Below are positions 55,813 through 64,000 of a stretch of DNA of 64,000 bases, piece by piece. The first letter of the stretch is position 1. Every line of letters begins with the position of its first letter. The notes beneath the pieces are model-generated. The model was not told where the DNA came from and did not search any database. It saw only the letters and a list, made by a program, of their open reading frames with translations. The stretch is from Sphingobacterium spiritivorum (GTDB lineage: Bacteria; Bacteroidota; Bacteroidia; Sphingobacteriales; Sphingobacteriaceae): the NCBI RefSeq assembly GCF_016724845.1, contig NZ_CP068082.1:1116001-1180000 (forward strand), written 5' to 3'. A program made the translations under genes and the position numbers.

Positions 55813-55928
55813 CCCTCTCATTTTTAAGGATAACCTGTTCCGACATGTCGGAAGGGTCAGGGAGAGGTTTTGAAGTTTTATAGTTAACCTCTCTGCCTTC
55901 CGGGCATCTCTCCTTTAGAATGAGAGAA
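55813..55928. repeat. Imperfect 116-bp inverted repeat (dispersed-repeat or MITE-like)
   Basis: Outer arms CTCTCATTTTTAAGGA and TCCTTTAGAATGAGAG pair at 14 of 16 positions, and inner arms (GGAAGG...GGGAGAGGTT and AACCTCTCTGCCTTCC) pair with a few bulges. A small CCGACATGTCGG palindrome sits in the left arm. No coding potential or transposase. It resembles genome-dispersed noncoding hairpin elements, but copy number cannot be seen here. Confidence 0.6.
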
Positions 55929-55952
55929 AAGTTATAACAAGGTTTCTAAAAT

Positions 55953-56016
55953 AGAAATAGGGCTATCCAAAAAGATTGGATAGCCCTATTTCTATGCGAT
56001 TTTATATGTACCTCCC
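55953..56016 (-). repeat. Structured repeat, copy A
   Basis: On the minus strand it starts GGGAGGTAC, then an AATCGCATA block, then a perfect 18-bp stem (arms end GGGCTATCCAA and TTGGATAGCCC) with a 5-nt loop. A second copy in opposite orientation lies at 60126-60184. It sits 70 bp past the GLPGLI gene end and may terminate it. Confidence 0.75.
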
Positions 56017-56085
56017 TTACAACATCATTTCAGATATGAAATTCTCAAAGGGTTTGACTTGACTTTTTAGATAGCTATTTTTCTG

Positions 56086-56877
56086 TTATAACAGGAAATA
56101 GTCAATCAGGTAGGTCACCAGATCTTTCGGCAAAAAGGTTTCTACCATCTGTCTGAATCTTGTTTCTACCTCTTTGCGCGGCATAACCTTATTTTTCTTT
56201 TTATCAAATACGGAAAGGTCAAATGGAACTGTATTTGAGAACTCCACTTTGCTGGCAAAATAAGAAACGTGATCATAAGGTACAACTAAACCTAAAATCA
56301 TTCCCGGAAGTCCGCTTATGGATTCAGGTCCCCCGCTTACGGGAATCTCATTTGTATAATAACCAATCACATACAGCGAATCCTGCGTCAATCCATTTGC
56401 ACGCCGGCATTCAAATCCTGCAATATCGCGATACTCATCCGTAATCTTCCACTTAATACGAAGTACAGAATCTTTGATAACCAGATTATCACCAAAAAAA
56501 TCCTGGTAGCGCTTATATTCCTTCGTCTTCAGATTTGTATAGACCGTACCGTCTCCCTTGATGGCGTGATTTTCCATAAATGAGCTGGCGATTTCACTTA
56601 TATCCGTCTTTACATATTCAAAAAGAGTTTCATCATTGTTAAACTTCAGTGTATTTTTCAGAACGACATTGCCGGGCAATTTATTGGAGATCTGATCATA
56701 CCAGTTCTTTGTCATCCCTTCCGCCTTGGCATACAATTGCTTTTTAAGCATATTTTGAAGGTAAACAGTCTTATCGAATGTAATCGTTCCTGTCTTGGGG
56801 AACATTGTATATTGTGCAAAACCGGAGCGCGCAGATAAAGCAATACTTATAAAAAGAAAAATCTTAACTATTTTCAT
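56086..56877 (-). CDS. GLPGLI family protein
   Basis: A 263-aa secreted protein with signal peptide (cleavage near RSGFAQ, about residue 22). It contains the family motif as SGLPGMILGLVVPYD (about 188-202) and AGFECRRANGLTQDSLYVIG upstream of it. GLPGLI proteins are Bacteroidota-specific, of unknown function, and are often encoded beside TonB-dependent receptors, as here (14 bp downstream of one, likely co-transcribed). Some are thought to act in metal or peptide handling, but this is unproven. The two genes form a small module bracketed by inverted repeat copies. Confidence 0.88.
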   Translation of the reverse strand: MKIVKIFLFISIALSARSGFAQYTMFPKTGTITFDKTVYLQNMLKKQLYAKAEGMTKNWYDQISNKLPGNVVLKNTLKFNNDETLFEYVKTDISEIASSFMENHAIKGDGTVYTNLKTKEYKRYQDFFGDNLVIKDSVLRIKWKITDEYRDIAGFECRRANGLTQDSLYVIGYYTNEIPVSGGPESISGLPGMILGLVVPYDHVSYFASKVEFSNTVPFDLSVFDKKKNKVMPRKEVETRFRQMVETFLPKDLVTYLIDYFLL

Positions 56878-56891
56878 GATTGATCGAATTC

Positions 56892-59657
56892 TTAATTAAC
56901 AAACATTTTAGTGAAATCCCAGGATACTTTCAGCATATAATACCTGCGAATGGTATCTGATCTGCGTTGTATAAAAAATGTATTAGAATTAGATCTGCTA
57001 AATCCTGTATTCTGATTAAGTAAATCATTAACTGTAAAATCAAGCATCAGTGATTCATTTTTCAGGAATTTCTTGCTGACCCCCGGATGTACCAGAAATT
57101 GATCAAACTTCTCTTTTAATGCCTCTGTCGGAGCCTGATATGTGTAGGTATAATTTACATACAACTTAACCTTCGCAGGAAAGTAATACGACATTCCCCC
57201 GTTAGAATTAAAGATAAAACCATCATTGTTCTGATCAGGTTGTAAACTCGAAGACATCTTTTGGTAAGAAGGAGACAAATTGATATCAAAATCAAATCCC
57301 TTTGTTGTGTTCTTAGAGATATTATAGCCTATTGAATAGCTCATATTATCAATCTTATTCAGCTCACTGTTGACTGAGTTAAAGGTTTTGGATCCGTTGA
57401 TATATAGTCTCGGGCCATTGTCAATATTCAGTTTCTTGCTAAGTTTGAAAGAATAACCTCCCCATGCACTAATTGATTGGTTGGTATGATCGTCCAGGTT
57501 GGCCCATTTAAAGTTATTTCTACCACCATCCAGTGTTTCCACATTCTGAATAAGGGCATTATTAGTAAAATTGATATAGGTACCGATATACATATAAGAA
57601 CCGGTCAGCATTTTAGATGAATTATAATTCAGATTAAAGCTGTTTGAGAATGCAGGCTTTAAGTTTTCATTACCTATATATTGATTAAGGGCGTCCTGAT
57701 TGCTTCTCAACGGCTGAATCTGGTTTAAAGAAGGCAACTGATTACGTCCGCTGTAATTAAAATATAGATTAGAGCTTTTTGTAAACCTGTAGGACATCGA
57801 TAATGACGGGTTGTACGTCAGAAATGACCGTGTCAACTCCGAGTTTGTATAGTTATTTTGCTGATGCAGACGGTCATTATTCAGATTATTCGTCAGGTTC
57901 GCCCATATCTTCTCATTATTCAGATTCAGGGACACACGATAACTGTTACTCAACCGGTCAAAAGCATAATCATTACTGTACATCGAATCCAGAATATTGT
58001 AAGGATCTTCAGCAGATGACCTATTAAAGGAATTGAGCAATGACTTATTATCATTACGCTGCAACCCATAATTCAGAGTCAGATTCAGCTCTTTTGTCAA
58101 TGGCTCGGTATAAGAGATATTTCCTCCCTTTGTAGTAGATTTCTGTCTGTTATCCTTTCGCTGATCAAAAATAATGCTGTTGGCAAGCACATTATCCTTG
58201 TAGATCTTGGTATCGGAGAACAAGTAGCCATCACCATTGGATTCATTGTTATTGATACTTAATGCCATAGATAAAGAACGTCCCTTTTTCATAAATTTTC
58301 GGGTGAAAAGGGCTCTTGCATTAATAGCTTCTACTTTCCTGTCATTTATATCCAGTGACTCACTGGTATTCAGAGTATCCATGTTCCCGTTAAAGGTCTG
58401 TGAATTATTTCTGGTTTCACCCCAGATATTATCACGGGAAGCATTTCCGGTGATTGTCAGCAATGTTAAAGAGTCAAACTGAAGATCATATTTCAGATTA
58501 AGCTTCTGCCTGTCCTTGTCTGCCGCTATCTGCCGAATGGCATTTGTATTTTGTATCTGATCTGGTAAATTGTTCTGAGAGATCGTTTCTTCATTACCTT
58601 CATTTTCAATCTTACCATACTTATAACTTAGATTCAGCTTATGCTTCCCATTCTTTGTTTTGTCCGAAAACATAATCCCGGAGTTGATAGCTTTTGGTAT
58701 ACCGATGACACCTTCTCCCGAAAAATCATCTCCCCCATTAGTACTGTAGAATGTACTTCCGTCATCCGAATAGGAAACATTATCATTTTCGCCGTACTTC
58801 TCCGTATCCTGCCAGGATAAAGAAGTAGTTGCATTATTCCCGACTAATCCATATGCTGCAATTTTCTGCGACCCTTTGAACTTATTCAACATCAGCTGAC
58901 CCATATAGTAGTCATCTGTGCCACCTCCTGCCAGCGCTTTCCCGAATAGTCCGTTCTTCTTATCTTCTTTCAGCTTGACATTGATAGTTTTCACTTTCTG
59001 TCCGTCATCAACACCTGTACGTTCGGCTTCTTCAGACTTCTTATCATACACCTGCACTTTATCAACCATATCGGATCGGATATTACGCGTTACAAGTTTC
59101 GGATCATTTCCAAAAAATTCTTCTCCATCAACCAGAACCTTCTCTACTGTTTTACCCTGAGCTGTAATTTTCCCGGAAGCATCGACAGATATTCCCGGCA
59201 ACACTTTTAACAAATCCTCTACCTTAGCATTTTTTTCTACCTTAAAGCTCCCCGCATCGTATTCTGTCGTATCCCCCTTTACTACAATAGGGATTCGTCC
59301 GATTACAATTGCCTCTTCCAATAGTTGTGCTTTCGTACTTAGCGCAATGTTAAAATTTGCATAGTTATTCCTGGCATCCACGGGACTGTAAAAGTCACCG
59401 TATTTTGGATAACTGGATATCACCAGGTAAGCGCCCGTATCAGGTAGGTTTAATGTGAATTTGCCATCCTTGTCCGAACGGGTAAAGTCTACTAAAATAG
59501 AATCTTGTGCTGTCAATAGCATTACAGTAGCATTCTCCAGTTTTAACTTATCCTTTTCATCCTGTACAACACCCGAAAGTTTTTTCTGGGCAAATACAGG
59601 TTCAGAGAACAGAAGTCCAATCAGGAGAACCGAAAATGCGAGTAATAGTCGCCTCAT
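56892..59657 (-). CDS. TonB-dependent receptor, outer-membrane beta-barrel family (OMP_b-brl_3)
   Basis: A 921-aa outer-membrane protein. The signal peptide ends near EPVFAQ (about residue 24). A carboxypeptidase-regulatory-like domain (about 28-110) is followed by a plug domain with DLLKVLPGISVDASGKITAQ and VLVDGEEFFGNDPKLVTRNI (about 148-200). The rest is a long barrel ending in an aromatic residue pattern (KVSWDFTKMFVN). No STN sensor domain is seen. It probably imports a ligand together with the GLPGLI partner; the substrate is unknown. Confidence 0.9.
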   Translation of the reverse strand: MRRLLLAFSVLLIGLLFSEPVFAQKKLSGVVQDEKDKLKLENATVMLLTAQDSILVDFTRSDKDGKFTLNLPDTGAYLVISSYPKYGDFYSPVDARNNYANFNIALSTKAQLLEEAIVIGRIPIVVKGDTTEYDAGSFKVEKNAKVEDLLKVLPGISVDASGKITAQGKTVEKVLVDGEEFFGNDPKLVTRNIRSDMVDKVQVYDKKSEEAERTGVDDGQKVKTINVKLKEDKKNGLFGKALAGGGTDDYYMGQLMLNKFKGSQKIAAYGLVGNNATTSLSWQDTEKYGENDNVSYSDDGSTFYSTNGGDDFSGEGVIGIPKAINSGIMFSDKTKNGKHKLNLSYKYGKIENEGNEETISQNNLPDQIQNTNAIRQIAADKDRQKLNLKYDLQFDSLTLLTITGNASRDNIWGETRNNSQTFNGNMDTLNTSESLDINDRKVEAINARALFTRKFMKKGRSLSMALSINNNESNGDGYLFSDTKIYKDNVLANSIIFDQRKDNRQKSTTKGGNISYTEPLTKELNLTLNYGLQRNDNKSLLNSFNRSSAEDPYNILDSMYSNDYAFDRLSNSYRVSLNLNNEKIWANLTNNLNNDRLHQQNNYTNSELTRSFLTYNPSLSMSYRFTKSSNLYFNYSGRNQLPSLNQIQPLRSNQDALNQYIGNENLKPAFSNSFNLNYNSSKMLTGSYMYIGTYINFTNNALIQNVETLDGGRNNFKWANLDDHTNQSISAWGGYSFKLSKKLNIDNGPRLYINGSKTFNSVNSELNKIDNMSYSIGYNISKNTTKGFDFDINLSPSYQKMSSSLQPDQNNDGFIFNSNGGMSYYFPAKVKLYVNYTYTYQAPTEALKEKFDQFLVHPGVSKKFLKNESLMLDFTVNDLLNQNTGFSRSNSNTFFIQRRSDTIRRYYMLKVSWDFTKMFVN

Positions 59658-60201
59658 ATGATTTGGTATGGTTTAAAATATTTCAAATAGGTAAATAACC
59701 ACCACGAAGATATAATTATATTGTCTTCGATGAATAGTCTTAACTAAAATTTAACACTGTTTGTAATTTAAATCTTTAGTAACACAGTAAATAGATGACT
59801 TTTATGATATTATTCCACAAAATTTTTACATTTCGTCAGACAGACAGTCTTTATCCTTACATTTCGTTAACAGCACTTTTATAAAGGATATCCGCTACAT
59901 AATTAGACAGAAGCAGGGCATAAAATAACTCACACTATTTTATTTTAACAACAAAAGAACAAGTATAGTAGTCGAATAAATAGCAGCAGGAAGGAATCAC
60001 AATCTTAGAAATTGTTCCGTTTTTCAGCCGGCAGGATATGCTCTCCGGATAGACAGTACATTTAATAAAAGCAACGAAGGTGTGTAAAAAATCAAATCAA
60101 ACCCTTGTAGAATTGCCTATCTGCTGGGAGGTACTTATAGAATCGCATAAAAACGGGGCTATCCAACCTTTTTGGACAGCCCCGTCAATGTTTAGTTTAG
60201 T
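59658..60201. other. Intergenic region between the receptor and susD genes
   Basis: A 544-bp AT-rich gap. The left part must hold the receptor promoter and includes a small CGAAGA/TCTTCG hairpin (59705-59729); no clear TAnnTTTG element was found. The middle shows nothing I can interpret. The right end contains repeat copy B, which doubles as the susD terminator. Confidence 0.55.
60126..60184 (+). repeat. Structured repeat, copy B; also the susD terminator on the minus strand
   Basis: It starts GGGAGGTAC, shares the AATCGCATA block and the GGGCTATCCAA-loop-TTGGA stem with copy A at about 50 of 57 positions, and differs in the stem by paired changes (TA to CG on both sides). On the minus strand the stem is followed by TTTTTAT, 17 bp past the susD stop. 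Confidence 0.78.
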
Positions 60202-61971
60202 TTACTGTATGGTCGGATCAAAAGAACCGCCCCAATCTTTATTCTGGATTATTTTTGGATTTTTATCAATAACTGATTGTGCTATCGGAAAGAAGTAGTA
60301 TTTATCAGGCACCAGATTCACCTTATTTCCTGTATTTGGAACCTGTAATACGCTATATTTAAATTGATTTTCTCTCAATTGATAGGTCTTTGCCAATGCC
60401 GCAGCTGCTTCCAGATCCATTTCAGTACCATTGCTGTTGATGGCTATTGCTTCCACTCCGTATTTAGTCGTATTGTTCAGTACACTCAGTTTTCCTGACC
60501 GTCTCAAATCCCAAAAACGATGTCCTTCAAAGCAAAACTCTATATTGCGCTCGGCCAATATCGCATCCCGCATCTGTATACGGTTTGTGGCCACAATACC
60601 ATAGCTACCATCTGCTCCGGCCTCTATACCAGCCCGCATCCGGATTTGTTTCAGAATATCCAAAGCCGTATTAAAATCTCCGGTTTCATTTGCGGTCTCC
60701 GCATAATTCATCATCACCTCGGCGAATCGCATCAATACATAATCGACATCATATTGAGTTTCCACTTCTGTCTGTTTAAGCGATAGCTTAGAATTCTTCA
60801 GGATGAAAAATCCGCTGTACCGGTTTAAATTTTCAGATGGTGTATTGGCTTTGGGATTTATACCAAAATTATCCAGATCAGCCGCTATACCCACCGAAGT
60901 ATATTGCCGTTTGCCTGCTTTTCCTGATACCTCATACAGCTTTCCATTCCATACGATAGACTTATCAAATCTTGGATCCCGGTTTTCCCAGTATGACTGT
61001 AAAAATGCGGCGTCAGACTTATAATATTTTCCAGCCGGATCGGAAAACAGCCGGCCATCCTTCATAGGAAAAGCCTTTACAAAATCCCAGGAAGGAACTG
61101 CTCCTGCTGCACCCCTACTCTCTGAACCGGGTCGCACTCCATTGTCCCAGGCGGCCACTTTATTCGGATAAGCATTTATCACTGCAAATACTACTTCCGG
61201 ACCTTTTTCCTGTAATGCAATATTAGCGTAATCTGTGGTCAGACTATAGCCATTCGCTTTAAGCCGGTCATAAGCAGCCTTATTCGCCACATGTGCATCG
61301 GCCCAATAGGCATTATCAAACGGATTAGCAGGATTGAACTGTGGAGAAGCTTTATACAACAAGACTTTTGCTTTAAACGCTACAGCAAAATTGCCATCTA
61401 TCCTACCATAATCAGCAGAACCCTTCGGAATGGTCGGAGGTAATAGCGCAATGGCTTCATCCAGATCTTTAATGATAAATTCAAAACATTCTTTTGTTGT
61501 ATTTCTCGGCGTCTCCAGATCGTCCTTTTCCAGATCCTGCGGAACGGTAATATAAGGAACTCCACCATGATACTTCACCATATTGAAGTACATATAGGCT
61601 CGCATAAACAAAGCCTGGCTAATAATTGAATTCTTAAAGTTTGCAGATAAGGTGGTATTCTCTTTTACCTTTTGGATAGCCGTATTGATTCGTCGTATAG
61701 TGGTATAATCCCAGGCTTTATACGCAGTATTATTCACCGTTACCGCATCTAAAGGAAAAGCTATCCCGATCAACTGCTCGGAATTATTATCCGCTCCTGA
61801 GCTCCAGTTGCCAAATAAAGGATACAGGTTGGTGACGTATGCTTTTACCAGATTCGAATCGCTCCAGACTTTACTCTCATCAAGAGAATTTAAATCGTCA
61901 ATATCTAAAACATTCTTACACGACCAGGTGGTCAGCAACAATGCTATAATGGGATAAAATATATTTTTCAT
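60202..61971 (-). CDS. SusD/RagB family nutrient-binding outer-membrane lipoprotein
   Basis: A 589-aa surface lipoprotein with lipobox TTWSC (Cys at about residue 18). Typical SusD segments are FKNSIISQALFMRAYMYFNM (about 108-127), YLLMRFAEVMMNYAET as DYVLMRFAEVMMNYAET (about 399-415) and C-terminal RNIEFCFEGHRFWDLRRSGK (about 475-494). SusD proteins bind glycans or other ligands as the lid of the SusC barrel. It is 11 bp downstream of the susC gene. No glycoside hydrolase follows, so the ligand cannot be inferred. Confidence 0.95.
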   Translation of the reverse strand: MKNIFYPIIALLLTTWSCKNVLDIDDLNSLDESKVWSDSNLVKAYVTNLYPLFGNWSSGADNNSEQLIGIAFPLDAVTVNNTAYKAWDYTTIRRINTAIQKVKENTTLSANFKNSIISQALFMRAYMYFNMVKYHGGVPYITVPQDLEKDDLETPRNTTKECFEFIIKDLDEAIALLPPTIPKGSADYGRIDGNFAVAFKAKVLLYKASPQFNPANPFDNAYWADAHVANKAAYDRLKANGYSLTTDYANIALQEKGPEVVFAVINAYPNKVAAWDNGVRPGSESRGAAGAVPSWDFVKAFPMKDGRLFSDPAGKYYKSDAAFLQSYWENRDPRFDKSIVWNGKLYEVSGKAGKRQYTSVGIAADLDNFGINPKANTPSENLNRYSGFFILKNSKLSLKQTEVETQYDVDYVLMRFAEVMMNYAETANETGDFNTALDILKQIRMRAGIEAGADGSYGIVATNRIQMRDAILAERNIEFCFEGHRFWDLRRSGKLSVLNNTTKYGVEAIAINSNGTEMDLEAAAALAKTYQLRENQFKYSVLQVPNTGNKVNLVPDKYYFFPIAQSVIDKNPKIIQNKDWGGSFDPTIQ

Positions 61972-61982
61972 GTTGATTTCAG

Positions 61983-64000
61983 TTAAAATTTAACATCTAA
62001 GCCTAATGCGAATGTTTTCATAACAGGGTAGGAATCGTACATCTTTTGCTCCGGATCATGAAACTCAGTCATTGGAGAAAATACAAACAAATTGGTTCCG
62101 TTAAAAAACACACTCACATTTTTAATTTTCATCGCATTCGTAACAGACTGCGGCAGGCTGTAAGAGATGTTGAGATCTCTTAAACGCAGATACGCCCCGT
62201 TACGGATCCAGAAGCTCGAAACTCCAGTTCCGGATTCCTGCCAGTTAGACCCCACAACTCTTGGATATGCGGCATCCGGATTTTCAGCAGTCCACACGTC
62301 GCCTGCCCAGATCGGGTAGTAAGGGCGGAATGTACCTCCATGCTGACGTATCCCACCCCCCTCCTGATTACTGATAACACGATCATATGCCATGACACCC
62401 TGAAGCAAAGCCGAGACAGTAAACCCCTTCCAGCTTGCATTTAAGCCAAACCCATAATTGATACGAGGGGTATTATCATCTGACAGGAGCATCATGTCGT
62501 TGTCATCTATTTTACCATCCGGTGTATCCGAATAATTAGCTCCTCTGATATCTTTGTACAGGATCATACCCAGATACGGATCACGTCCATACGTTTTGAA
62601 ACCCTGATTTTTCAAGGCATCCAATTGTGCCTGCGTCCTTACCAGATCGATAGCTTCAAGTCCTACAATACGATTTTCAGGTCTTCCTACCCTCGATTCG
62701 AAATTGCGGGTTCCGCCAACTGCAAATGCGGGCTCTTCATCGTAGATATCCCAACGGTCTTTTGCATAACCGATATTCGCCGTCAATCCATATGACACCT
62801 CACCTAAACGGTCGTTCCAGTTAAGCGAAAATTCACCACCTTTATAACTTCTTGCAGCATAATTTTCCGGAGCCAGTTCCCGCCCGTAATTATCAGGAAC
62901 TTTCAGCGATCTGGGACCTAAAATATTTGTTTCCTTTCTGCTGAATACATCTAAAACACCAGTCAGTTTATTATTGATCAATCCAAAATCCACCCCGATA
63001 TTAATACTTTTAGAAGTTGTCCAGGTCAGATTTTGGGTCGGTGTAGCACCGTATGCAATGCCATTATAGTAACGATCGCCAAACATATAGCCGCCGGCAG
63101 GTCTGTACTTCTCCTGATAAAGAAATTGTCCGATCCGCTCAGCGTTGACATTTAAATCGTTACCCGTAGTACCATAGGATGCCCTCAACTTCAGATCGCT
63201 AAATGTATTCTTGATACCAGAAAAGAACTGCTCTTCCGATATCCTCCAGGCTGCTGACATCGAAGGGAAAAATCCCCAGCGTTTGTCACCCGGAAACAAC
63301 GGAGATCCGTCATAACGGAATGAAAATTCAGCAATGTACTTATCTGCATAATTGTAATTTGCCCTTCCGATAAAACCTCGTCTTGAGTTGATACTTTCAT
63401 AGGCATCCGTAGATCTAAAGGTTCGGTCCGTAGGATAAATAAACATCTGATCGATACTCACGATCGGATTTTCAGCACGTGAAGTTACATAAGTACCTCC
63501 GGTCTTGAATTGTTCGTATACGACCAACGCATCTACAGCATGTTTGTTAAAACGTCTGTTGTAGTTAAGGAACCAGTTGACCTGATATTCCCATTCACGT
63601 TGCGGAGCATAGTCCATAAAAGGCTGTGCCTGACTGAACGTAAAAATATTCACCTTATCTTCGGAAGGTGGCGCCGGGATAAACCGGTTTCCATCCGGAT
63701 TCAGAGAGGTAAAGGTGTAATTCTTTTGAAAAGTCATAAAGCGCTTGCGCATATAGTCCTCCGCCAAATAGCTTCCCACCACCTTTGTTGAAAGTCCTTC
63801 TACAAGCTTATCCAGTTTGTAATTCAATGTCATGATCGGATTTACCTGACGCACCTTACGGTCTATATACCGGTTACCCACCACCTGATCGATGACATTC
63901 CAGGCCTGCCAGCTTCCCATCGGTGTCTGAACAGGGTATTCCGTTGCTGTGTTACTGGGCGAACCGTCTTTATTGAGGTAAAACGGATACATCTTTGGCC
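61983..64000 (-). CDS. SusC/RagA family TonB-linked outer-membrane protein (5' end outside window)
   Basis: C-terminal part of a SusC barrel; the frame stays open to the right edge, so signal peptide, plug and the first strands are missing. About 672 codons are visible. Typical late-barrel segments include FSFRYDGSPLFPGDKRWGFF, SAAWRISEEQFF, LRASYGTTGNDLN and the C-terminal AYLRLRDLNISYSLP and SYPVMKTFALGLDVKF. It forms the TonB-dependent import pore with the SusD lid encoded next. The substrate is unknown. Confidence 0.95.
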   Translation of the reverse strand, partial: PKMYPFYLNKDGSPSNTATEYPVQTPMGSWQAWNVIDQVVGNRYIDRKVRQVNPIMTLNYKLDKLVEGLSTKVVGSYLAEDYMRKRFMTFQKNYTFTSLNPDGNRFIPAPPSEDKVNIFTFSQAQPFMDYAPQREWEYQVNWFLNYNRRFNKHAVDALVVYEQFKTGGTYVTSRAENPIVSIDQMFIYPTDRTFRSTDAYESINSRRGFIGRANYNYADKYIAEFSFRYDGSPLFPGDKRWGFFPSMSAAWRISEEQFFSGIKNTFSDLKLRASYGTTGNDLNVNAERIGQFLYQEKYRPAGGYMFGDRYYNGIAYGATPTQNLTWTTSKSINIGVDFGLINNKLTGVLDVFSRKETNILGPRSLKVPDNYGRELAPENYAARSYKGGEFSLNWNDRLGEVSYGLTANIGYAKDRWDIYDEEPAFAVGGTRNFESRVGRPENRIVGLEAIDLVRTQAQLDALKNQGFKTYGRDPYLGMILYKDIRGANYSDTPDGKIDDNDMMLLSDDNTPRINYGFGLNASWKGFTVSALLQGVMAYDRVISNQEGGGIRQHGGTFRPYYPIWAGDVWTAENPDAAYPRVVGSNWQESGTGVSSFWIRNGAYLRLRDLNISYSLPQSVTNAMKIKNVSVFFNGTNLFVFSPMTEFHDPEQKMYDSYPVMKTFALGLDVKF

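Noticed and set aside
56017-60125. Composite transposon
   Set aside because: The flanking repeats are short and hairpin-like, and no transposase, integrase or target duplication is visible; a dispersed repeat or terminator family is equally likely.
1-64000. CRISPR array, prophage, rRNA operon or riboswitch
   Set aside because: No regularly spaced direct repeats, phage structural genes, rRNA sequence or recognisable riboswitch core was seen on either strand.

Overview
The window is a chromosomal segment of a Bacteroidota bacterium, most likely a Sphingobacteriaceae member close to Sphingobacterium. The evidence is a moderately AT-rich sequence, SusC/SusD and TonB-linked outer-membrane genes, GLPGLI and OMP_b-brl_3 families, a Bacteroidota-type Hc1-like histone protein, few clear Shine-Dalgarno sites, and several TAnnTTTG-type -7 promoter elements. 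The assignment rests on gene content alone; no alignment was run.

Region 1 (1-17.4 kb, minus strand) is a complete division and cell-wall (dcw) cluster: mraZ, rsmH, ftsL-like, ftsI, murE, mraY, murD, ftsW, murG, murC, ftsQ, ftsA, ftsZ. It ends in a strong terminator, followed by a small histone-H1-like gene and a truncated sugar isomerase/epimerase gene. It carries out the lipid II steps, flips or polymerises septal peptidoglycan and builds the Z-ring. Its upstream intergenic region holds two sets of 10-bp-period MraZ-type boxes in opposite orientation with a 24-bp palindrome between them.

Region 2 (17.5-32.7 kb) is mixed. It holds aspS; lutB; an AT-rich secreted esterase gene; an ECF sigma factor with an unusual membrane anti-sigma protein; a sphingolipid-phospholipase-like enzyme divergent from a three-gene glycosyltransferase/membrane-protein operon; two further TonB C-terminal-domain proteins; a lipoprotein; and tsaD.

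Region 3 (32.7-48.5 kb) is dominated by envelope biogenesis: tamB, trigger factor (tig), tRNA-Leu(UAG), a three-gene creD locus with its own winged-helix regulator and two matching palindromic operators, an S9 peptidase, an MCE/MlaD protein, a cell-wall amidase and an LptD-like protein.

Region 4 (48.5-55.8 kb) holds cinA, a 2-oxoacid dehydrogenase E2 gene, a MATE exporter, tatA and tex.

Region 5 (55.8-64 kb) is outer-membrane accessory DNA: a GLPGLI gene with a TonB-dependent receptor, then a susD gene and a truncated susC gene. The GLPGLI-receptor pair is bracketed by two inverted copies of a roughly 60-bp structured repeat whose stem shows compensatory base changes, with a second long imperfect inverted repeat beside one copy. 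No transposase, phage gene, CRISPR array or rRNA gene was seen. The most novel-looking signals are the structured repeat pair, the two-sided MraZ operator region, the creD-locus palindromes that overlap core promoters, and the anti-sigma protein carrying SusC-plug-like motifs.
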